A DNA stretch of 64,000 bases from Diadema setosum (taxonomy: Eukaryota; Echinodermata; Echinoidea; Diadematoida; Diadematidae). Location of the stretch: positions 21,890,837 through 21,954,836 of the forward strand of contig CM067065.1 in NCBI GenBank assembly GCA_033980235.1. The letters are read 5' to 3'. Below are positions 56,608 to 64,000 of the stretch, piece by piece (the first letter of the stretch is position 1; every line of letters starts with the position of its first letter). The notes under the pieces were generated by a model. The model was not told the origin of the DNA. It saw nothing but the letters and a program-made list of their open reading frames with translations, and ran no database searches. Both the position numbers and the translations under genes were made by a program.

Positions 56608-57494
56608 TAATCTTTATTGCCATAACAACGATGCTGATGGTGATTGTTGCTCCTAGATAAAGATAATATAAATATGTTTTAAGTTTCTGATGATTTCTTT
56701 TGCCCTTTGAACACTTTAATTTAAGTAGTAACATTCTTACACTAGCAGCTATGCCCTGTTCTCTCAAAATATAAGAATTCATCACGTAGCAATAATGTGC
56801 TCTGTAATTGGTAACCAGAATTATAATTTTTCTTTACATATTTTTTTTTTCTTTTTTTAACGAAAGAATCGATTTCTTATCATCAAAGTGTAACCTCGTC
56901 CCACTGATTGGGTCCCAATTTTATTATAAAAGAGTCTATAAAAGGGAGTATGTATACCTTCCGAGTGTTTGTAAAGACTTTAACCAAGTGGTTTTCCTTA
57001 CCCTAGCCAACTTGAGGGCAGCTTCTCGAGGAACTTCTGGATAAGAGGCGTAATCTTTATTGTCATAACAACGATGCTGATGGTGATTGTTGCTCCTAGA
57101 TAAATATAATATAAATATGTTTTAGGTTTCTGATGATTTCTTTCACCCTTTGAACACTTTAGTTTAAGTAGTACCATTCTTACACTAGCAGCTATGCCCT
57201 GTACTCTCAAAACATAAGAATTCATCACGTAGCAATAACGTGCTCTGTAATTGGTAACCAGAATTAAAATTTTTCTTCACATATTTTTTTCTTCTTTTTT
57301 TTAACGAAAGAATCGATTTTGTATCATCATAGAATAACCTCGTCCCACTGATTGGGTCCGAATTTTATTATAAAAGAGTCTGTAAAAGGGAGTATGTATA
57401 CCTTCCGAGTGTTTGTAAAGACTTTAACCAAGTGGTTTTCCTTACCCTAGCCAACTTGAGGGCAGCTTCTCGAGGAACTTCTGGATAAGAGGCG
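56608..57494. repeat. 443-bp tandem duplication across an exon boundary
   Basis: Copy 1 is 56608-57050 and copy 2 57051-57494, about 95% identical by eye and head-to-tail. The unit holds the 3' half of a Rab-like exon and about 395 bp of the following intron. The junction shares only CG, pointing to end joining or slippage rather than recombination between long repeats. Some substitutions between copies show it is not very recent. Confidence 0.88.
57002..57050 (-). pseudogene. Partial duplicate of the Rab-like exon
   Basis: It is identical in sequence to the last 49 bases of the exon at 57446-57553, including the GTAAGG donor, but its upstream half and acceptor are missing because the duplication began within the exon. 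It would not be spliced as an exon unless a cryptic acceptor is used. It lies in the intron after the complete exon. Confidence 0.8.
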
Positions 57495-57553
57495 GTGAGG
57501 TTTTCCTTGATCCCGTTCCCGACCAAAATTATAACAGCGTTGTCGTCGTGTTC
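57446..57553 (-). CDS. Rab-like GTPase gene, exon with G4 region
   Basis: A 36-codon exon in phase 0 at both ends: acceptor GTACATAG before 57553, donor AGG/GTAAGG after 57446. It encodes AVIILVGNGIK, aligned to the G4 motif that is normally GNKxD in Rab proteins, then a helix with VPREAALKLA. The Lys and Asp that recognise guanine are replaced (Asn-Gly-Ile-Lys), so nucleotide binding is doubtful. Neighbours in the gene are the exons at 61041-61155 (upstream) and 56240-56338 (downstream). The domain type is Rab, closest to the RASEF/Rab44 group. Confidence 0.75.
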
Positions 57554-57734
57554 CTATGTACAACACAGTGAAAAGAGCAGGAGGGATAAGAAAAAAAAAA
57601 GATAATTATTATCTACAGTGGGGAACAACATTACAACTAGGGCGTATCGTCAACAAAATCAACATAAATTGACAATTACAATCATAAAAGTGTCATTTTC
57701 AGAGGCCAGAAGACGTGTGGCTCTTTTGGCCTCT

Positions 57735-57978
57735 CTTCATGCGCATGCGCACTGAGAGTGTGCGTCCATTCGGAAGCTCTCGTGGCTCGCTCGGACAGCC
57801 ATTTTGGGTTAGGAGATTTGTAGCATGGAGCTCTTGTAGGTTAGCGTGTTGTTCGCTGACCCATTGAGCCAGCGCTATTCTCATTCGGGGTCGCTACATT
57901 TGATACAGAATGGGGGAGGCAGCGTGTTGCGTTCGTCTCCGTGCCGCACAAACCACTCGCCACGATTGAGTGCCTTTA
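57735..57978 (+). promoter_or_regulatory. Candidate promoter and first non-coding exon
   Basis: The GC-rich stretch contains GCGCATGCGC (57740-57750), the NRF-1 site, and GCCATTTTG (about 57799-57807), the reverse of a YY1-type AAAATGGC site, both common in CpG-rich animal promoters. A strong donor AAG/GTACGT follows at 57978-57979 on the plus strand. There is no good ORF. This could be the start of an antisense transcript in the intron of the Rab-like gene. It could equally be chance; family D elements also carry GCGCATGCGC. Confidence 0.3.
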
Positions 57979-59763
57979 AGGTACGTATAAAATATAATAT
58001 GAGACATTATCAACCTTGGTTGATAGCCTGATATATCATACATGTTCACATGAGAATAAACCAATGCAAACAGTACAAAGGACGACTTGTGTCTCAACTG
58101 CACATTGTCCAACTCGAAAGGTAACAAACATGACAAGAAGAAACACTTTAGCACTTCACATTCACATTGTATTTTGATACGCGATAACAGACACATTATA
58201 CAAAAAACATTGTTTTTTTTTCTGCATATATGTTTTTATGTTGGTTTGTGTATATCTCCTGCTAGCTTATCATACAACGAAGAGAGAAAGAAAATCTAAA
58301 CACATTTTATATACTGCGCCATTTAAGGCTTAGTTAACAATGCGCATAAGAGTATAGCGCTGCCATAAAGTCTCATAAAAGACAATTATTACAATTATTC
58401 TGAAAGCATTTCCGCCGTTTACCTTTATTGTATGTATCTGCATTGCATAGCTGGCCAACATTTTCTTTTTCAAATCAACGGTCAAGATATCATACCAGAT
58501 ATTATTCCAATCAGAATAATTCACGGTCCCGAACACAACCAACATTTTTTTTTTCTTAGCCTGCTTTCAATTGTTATTTACAAATTGTCTTGTGTTCGCA
58601 TCATTTCTGTGTACCGACCACGCGTCAAAATTCATCAAAATTGGGAAAACACTAGCAGCTTATTTTGAGGACCGTGCGTCTCTTCTTTGTTCATCTAACA
58701 ATTCATTGGCAATAAGATCCTCCTACATCGGGAACTTATCCACCCGTACTAATTGAGTATAATTTTATCCGCATATGGATATGTGTGCCTCGTGTCCGAT
58801 ATTGCAGTCATATTCAGACTGACAAAGAGAAGACAATTCATCTATTTTTGTTTGTCATAATTGTGGTTAAGTACGACATTGCTAATTTGTTGATATCTAA
58901 TTTTGCCTACATGAATAATAGACATAAGCACACACACTTACACACACACGAACACACAAACGCACAAATCACATCAAAAATATGTATTGATCCTAATGTT
59001 GTTCACGTTAAATGTGTGAATAAGGAAGTCATTATCATCTCGTCAGCACGTCGTTTTATTTCTGATTGATAACATCTATCGCAAGATTGACTTAACATAA
59101 AGAATATTCATTTATGCCATTGTGGTCCCCTTACATACAACGTATTTCAACATATTTGCAATATCTACATTTGTATCTTCACGTATCTTATTGACTCGTA
59201 AGATCGTATAAATTATTTCCATGACCAATCTTAAAGGGATAACAGTGCAAGTCGTAGATACTATCTGGCTCAAATCCAAGACTTTTAAGATCATTAATGA
59301 AATTGATGCCTCACATATACGTCACGTACATATTTCATACATAATATCATATGACATTCACAAAGTGTTATTACATAAACATCGTATAATCATGATAAAT
59401 AGTCACAAAAATAATAACACATTTTCTTCGTTGAAAAATGACGCAAAATCAAATGTCATTTATCGGTATGCATTTATCTTAGTCCCCTCACCAGTTGCAC
59501 AGATAATCGTACGTACATGTACATACCAAGTTTAGGGAAAATTTCAAATGTATCAGACACATACATTAAAAAAAATACCTACTGTATTTTAGAAAGTTCC
59601 ATTGGACCTCTGTGACCTTGCATAACTTCAAATTTTCATATATTATAGTAAAAGTTCTGAACCATAACGAATTAACACACTCATTGTCATGTTGATTCGT
59701 ATGATAGCGATAATCTCCATGAACAAGATTTAAGGAATAGAAGCAGTGCATGGACAATCATTT
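57979..59763. other. Intronic, AT-rich, no gene recognised
   Basis: This lies between the Rab-like exons at 57.5 and 61.1 kb. ORFs of 60-104 codons occur on both strands but none has a domain, good splice context or copy elsewhere. An (AC)n-like stretch lies at 58929-58965. Confidence 0.5.
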
Positions 59764-60441
59764 GTGACCGTGCACCTCAAAACAAACATAAAGTCGCGCA
59801 CACTGATTTTGCGTGAGGACTGAAAATAAGTGAAATGGGTCAACCTAGCTGAACTTGACTTTTTCATATTTTCTGAAAGAGCGGGTCTTCTTTTACATTA
59901 TGCTAAGATTTGATATCATAAAACGGGCAGGAAAATGTGTTTTTTTAGCAGTTTATCTCGAACATTTTTGGCAGAATAGTGTGATTAGGTGTGTTTTTAG
60001 AATCCCTTTTTCATTTCTGAAAAACCTTGTCCACACTCTTCACTTTCAACTCTAATAACTTATGAAAGGATAGTGCTACTGCTTTGAAAGTAGGCATTAA
60101 TTATGGACAAAATCTGTTAATGAGGCAGTTTAATCTGATAATTCCTTCATTGTTGTTACTCTGGTGGCTTACTTCCTGTTTTTTGTCCCATTCATCGCAT
60201 AGCCAGCACGGTTTGGTAAAGATTAAGCGCTTGAATAGACACTGTACTTCAGAGCCTCTTTTCTCAGTTCACACTTTTCCTGAGTTTGTGCTTATTTTCC
60301 AATATTTAGATAGGTTAGGAGAGTCCATTTGATTTGAATTATACATCATTTTAAAGCTTAAAGTCTGCTCTTTCAGAATATGGTCTTAACTAGAAATTCA
60401 TGTCTGGCGACCTTTTTGTTTGTTTTGAGGTGCAGGGTCAC
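59764..60441 (+). mobile_element. Family A TIR element, full-length copy A6
   Basis: It is flanked by ATTT on both sides (59760-59763, 60442-60445), ends GTGACCGTGCACCTCAAAAC and the complement of GTGACCCTGCACCTC. It is in an intron of the Rab-like gene. The ATTT duplication rules out a TA-only target and is a key part of the argument for 4-bp duplications. Confidence 0.9.
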
Positions 60442-60445
60442 ATTT

Positions 60446-61040
60446 ACGTCCTAAGTACAGTCTGGCTCCAGCACTGATCCATTCCTGCGTAAAAACATAC
60501 TAACATACTACAATACAACAACCAATTTCGACATTTATGAAATAAAATCATATAATGAAGGCCTAAATAAGTACATTCATATATTTATGTTGGCCTACAT
60601 TTTATATCACATGGATCCGAGTACCATCACATAACTTTATATTCATTGTATATTTATAATAGAGTGTGAACATAATGTAAAAAAATATATATATATCTTC
60701 GTTGAAACAATGACACAATATCAAATGTCATTTATATAAGTACGTTATAATTGTTCCTTGTTCCAGCAGCAAGTCGGGTTCAGAAATATTCACGCATGGG
60801 CTGCCGAAGTCCAAATACAACTAGTTTTATCTTTAACAACGGAATCATTCTCTGTTGACAAAGCATGTCATTATGGGTTTTGTGACTTATCACAATGCAT
60901 ACAGTAAATAAAGCCACGACAGCTTTCATGCTCTTACGCATGATGTACAGTATCATCATTTATCATCAAATGTCATTCATAGACGGCCTTCCTTCGTTGC
61001 CCAATAGAGGGAGACAAACCATCTATCAACGGTCACTCAC
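60446..61040. other. Intronic, no feature recognised
   Basis: AT-rich sequence with a short (TA)n near 60687-60697, between element A6 and the Rab-like exon. Confidence 0.5.
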
Positions 61041-61155
61041 CCTAATGCTGGCGACCCAGCTCTTGACGTTGAGAAAAGGCTTCTCGCAGGAGAAATAGTA
61101 GAGGATGAAAACACCGTCAGCTTTCCTGAAGTAGGCGTGAGGGATGCTACGGAAT
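61041..61155 (-). CDS. Rab-like GTPase gene, exon after the switch II Gln
   Basis: The 115-bp exon has a pyrimidine-rich acceptor ending GTGTAG before 61155 and donor AGG/GTGAGT after 61041. It starts in phase 2 (one base completes a codon from the preceding exon) and ends in phase 0, matching the next exon. It encodes [20 protein letters not shown], then a Cys-Glu-Lys-Pro-Phe segment and Asn-Val-Lys-Ser-Trp, diagnostic of Rab switch II to helix 3; the Arg-Lys-Ala-Asp-Gly and Ser-Cys-Glu-Lys words are closest to the RASEF/Rab44/CRACR2A group. The expected Tyr-Asp is Tyr-Tyr here. The P-loop exon was not found and may lie beyond 64000. Confidence 0.82.
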
Positions 61156-61388
61156 CTACACACGTGGTAGGGCAACAAGAATGTGGGGGGAGGGGGGGGG
61201 GGGTAGATATAATGAAACGGCGCCTCGTGGAGAAAAGTGAAAACACCACAGAATGTCAAAACAGACACCGTCCATATATCATTCACAGATAGTATTCTTA
61301 TTCTGTTGCCATCATTACTCAATGCAGTCAGCAACTTTGTATTGTGAGTTTGATTAATGTCAAAGATTGAACTATTCCATGTTCGACC

Positions 61389-63684
61389 AGGCGTCCACTA
61401 GGGCGCGGACAAGACCCGGACAAGACCCGGAATGCAAATTTGGTATTCCGCACTCCTTCGGCAACCTGTCCGCACGTTCCTGAACGTGTCCGCTCACTGT
61501 CCTAAACATGTCCGGGCGTTTCCGCACCGTCGAGAGAGAAAAAAATTTCCGCGTCCAAATTTTGATCGAGACCAAAATTTGGACGCGGAAATGAACTTCC
61601 TGACACCTTCGGCGACTTGTCCTGACGATGTCCTGAGGATGTCCCGCTTGTCCGGAACCCTTCCGCTCCTTCCGCACACGCTCCGGAAAGAATCCCGCGG
61701 TGTGGGGAAGCTTCGCGAATGAAAGCGGAAGACACCAGGAATGTTTTAGGACAGCGCGGAGCCGATGCGGATCTATATATGCAAGTGTCCGGAACCGATG
61801 CGGAAATTTTGTGACCCAGACACGAAAGTGTCGACACTTTCCGCGAGCGTCATGCCAATGAAACGCAAAAAGAGCAAGAAGGGAGGCGAGGTCCCCATGC
61901 AAATATCCCCATCACAGGCACACCTTTCGTCTATTGATGAAGAACAGGTAAATCTGAAGAGTTCCAGGTCCCAGAAGGCAAGGAAGAAGGTAGTAGAGAC
62001 TGTGCCAATAGCAACCTGAAAGAAGTGAAATCAGCCCTCCTAACCTCCTAGTAAGTTTATGTTGATTTGATCTTTTCAGAAATTATTTTTCATCTGAGTG
62101 ACTTTCATGGTTCCCATTACTTATTATGGTACCTTTTCCTTTATGTTGTTTTCTTATTTTATTTGCAAACAAGCTAGGCTGTCCCATGTGACAGCTAGCC
62201 CAGCTGAAAAATCCCAAAAGTAGGTGGAAATACACTGAGAAAAAAAAGCATAAAATTTTTGGCTAAATGTTAATGTATCATATAAACATGAGCAAGTTGT
62301 TATGCATACGTAAATGCTCTCTAATGGTACAATATACTAGAACAAAAGACAAATTCATCACAATAAAAAGCATGAATTCAACTGAAAAAAATATACCTGT
62401 GGTCTCACTTCAATGTAATATCTTTGAAGCTCAAAAAACAATGAAAGCTAAAGATAATGGAGGAAAATGAATTTTCTGTCAAATCAAAATTCGAGTGAAA
62501 TGAGAGAAAAAGCAATAAGTTATGAACTCGAAAAATTGTTTAATTTCTTTCTTTCTTTCTTTCTTTTTGCTGAGTGTATATATTTAAGTACACTCTAAGC
62601 ATCACAAATCATTTCAGAAATATTCTTTACCTGAATGATTTTTGTAGTTGTTATTACCTAATGATTTTATGTTCTCTCTTTGTTTTAGTTGCAAATAAAC
62701 TCGATTGTCCAATTTGACAGCCCAGCTGAACCCCCCCCCCCAAAAAAAAAGTAAATTAAAGTAAGTTAAAAATATTTCCCCATTTTTACACTTCATTGAC
62801 AATAGGCTAGTAAGCTCTCAGCATGCAAAAAAAAAAAAAAAAAAAAAAAAACTTCTCGGACTTGAATCATTGCAAAATGTTCAAAAGTGATCAAAGTAAT
62901 AGATAGAGATGCACAAGAGTAAAAATGAGAGAAAGAATAACAAATTTTATGATTAGGGTCAGTTTGGCATGCTCTGCAGAAGTATCAGATAAAACATGTA
63001 TCTACTTCACGATGGATAAAACACAGGTCTAAAAAACGGGAATAAAGAATATATGGTTCAAAAAGTTTGCGAATATCAATCATGTGACTGTAGGAAGAGA
63101 AAAGATTGTTCTCCCAGATGAGATAAATAAAAAAAAAAAAATGAGTCGTCAGCCGACATGCAGACAATCCTATTCTTCGACTTTTGATGGTCACATTTGT
63201 AAAATAATATTGACCAATCATATCAATAATATCAGCAGCTACTGCGGAAGTACAACAAGGAGCATCAATGACGGCTAGCAGTCAAATGAGGAAAAATCAA
63301 AGTCAGCGCCAAATTTATATCTGTCCATTTTCCTGGTATTGTCCGCAGTTTGTCCGCATGCCTAACTTATGTTGTCCGGAAGGTATCCTGATTGTCCGCG
63401 TTCATTCCTGGTGTAATCCTAGATGTTTCCGCGCTGCCCGGCTACGATTAGCATATTCCGAGGTATTTCGCGCTCTTCCGGAGTGATTCCTAGGAATGTC
63501 CGCAGTCAGTCCGCGGACAGTCCGCGGACAGTCCGCGGACAGTCCGCGGACAGTCCTAGGAATGTCCCAGGACAAGCCGATTCACAAAGTTATTCCGCGT
63601 CTGTCGCGGACAGGATGCCGAAATGACAAAATTTGCTTCCGCAACCCTTCCGGGGCTTGTCCGCGCCCAAGTGGACGTCCGCCC
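61389..63684. mobile_element. TIR element rich in GTCCG motifs
   Basis: The ends AGGCGTCCACTAGGGCGCGG and the complement of GGACGTCCACTTGGGCGCGG continue to GACAAG-CCCGGA. Both arms (61389-61860 and 63330-63684) are packed with GTCCG/TTCCG words 8-18 bases apart; at 63510-63555 the word AGTCCGCGGAC repeats four times in tandem. The centre is AT-rich and holds a diverged duplicate (62070-62240 vs 62610-62740), a (TTCT)n and A-runs. Long ORFs in several frames of the left arm (for example 61372-61902) are composition artefacts. It lies in the intron upstream of the Rab-like exon at 61041. Confidence 0.7.
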
Positions 63685-64000
63685 TTCCCTGCTAATGTTT
63701 ATGCTAAAGCTAAGTCATCAAAATCACCAGCAATTGTCCTGAGTTTGAGAAAAGTTGTTTTAAACCTTACTTGATATTGAAGTAGTTCAGGAAGCTAGTG
63801 ATGGGCGTGGTGTCGAATTTCGTCTGACGATTTTACGTGTTGACGATTCAAATGCTCTATCTCCATTGGCTAACACCATCCCCTTCGCCACGGAGTATCG
63901 AATTTGCCAGTTCAAGTTCAGCGATAGCTTTTGTGCAGTTGCAGATATCACATTATAGTACGCTCTTAAATTCTTAAATTGTCGCCTTTCTACAGACATT
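63685..64000. other. Unassigned; both strands open at 63787-64000
   Basis: From about 63787 to the end one frame on each strand is open for about 70 codons. I could not find a domain or splice site to decide between them. If the Rab-like gene continues rightward this could be a linker exon on the minus strand, but the sequence does not show it. Confidence 0.3.

Noticed and set aside
56222..56785. A 187-codon minus-strand ORF
   Set aside because: It overlaps the Rab-like exon in a different frame and extends through a (GT)n repeat; the Rab motifs are in the other frame.
61372..61902. A 176-codon minus-strand ORF and overlapping ORFs in the left arm of the GTCCG element
   Set aside because: Several frames on both strands are open because the GTCCG-rich composition lacks stop codons; no domain and no splice context.

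Overview
This window is animal (metazoan) nuclear DNA, most plausibly from a marine invertebrate deuterostome such as an echinoderm. The reasons are an AT-rich, intron-rich layout without operons, Gypsy LTR and CR1-type LINE retrotransposons, a tRNA-derived SINE, many microsatellites, and several families of short inverted-repeat elements. The species assignment is inference only. Almost everything recognisable is mobile DNA in nested layers. Only one host gene is supported by homology: a Rab-type small GTPase on the minus strand, with exons near 56.24-56.34, 57.45-57.55 and 61.04-61.16 kb.

Region by region. 1-4.7 kb: a minus-strand Gypsy element (LTR, gag, protease, continuing past the left edge) broken by three later insertions: a 1.55-kb hAT-like element with a perfect 8-bp target duplication, a TIR element with AATT duplications (itself carrying a second element), and a truncated TIR element. 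5.6-6.6 kb: a TTAA-flanked foldback element. 8.15-14.45 kb: a second, plus-strand Gypsy element with gag, protease, RT, RNase H and integrase, all mutated. 14.7-15.2 kb: an unassigned Pro/Ser-rich ORF. 15.7-17.0 kb: two tandem arrays. 19-22 kb: LINE and SINE remnants and small MITEs. 22.3-27.1 kb: a 4.8-kb imperfect palindrome carrying a decayed gene of a family I recognise by motifs but cannot name. 29.9-33.7 kb: a segmental duplication. 33.7-39.3 kb: copies of a unit with a 50-codon cysteine-rich ORF, interrupted by a motif-dense TIR element and a CR1-like LINE. 39.5-47.5 kb: six TIR/MITE copies, a chimeric LTR fragment and more motif-dense elements. 47.5-56.1 kb: a nested stack (B contains K, which contains D and L) lying just downstream of the last recognised Rab exon. 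56.2-64 kb: the Rab-like gene, with an exon-spanning tandem duplication and a 2.3-kb motif-dense element in an intron.

The most useful observations come from comparing copies inside the window. Two families (A and C) share the terminus GTGACC and create 4-bp A/T-only target duplications; one insertion is confirmed by an empty site in a paralogous copy. At least five unrelated TIR elements carry dense interior arrays of a short family-specific motif. Together they suggest a recurring architecture for non-autonomous elements in this genome.
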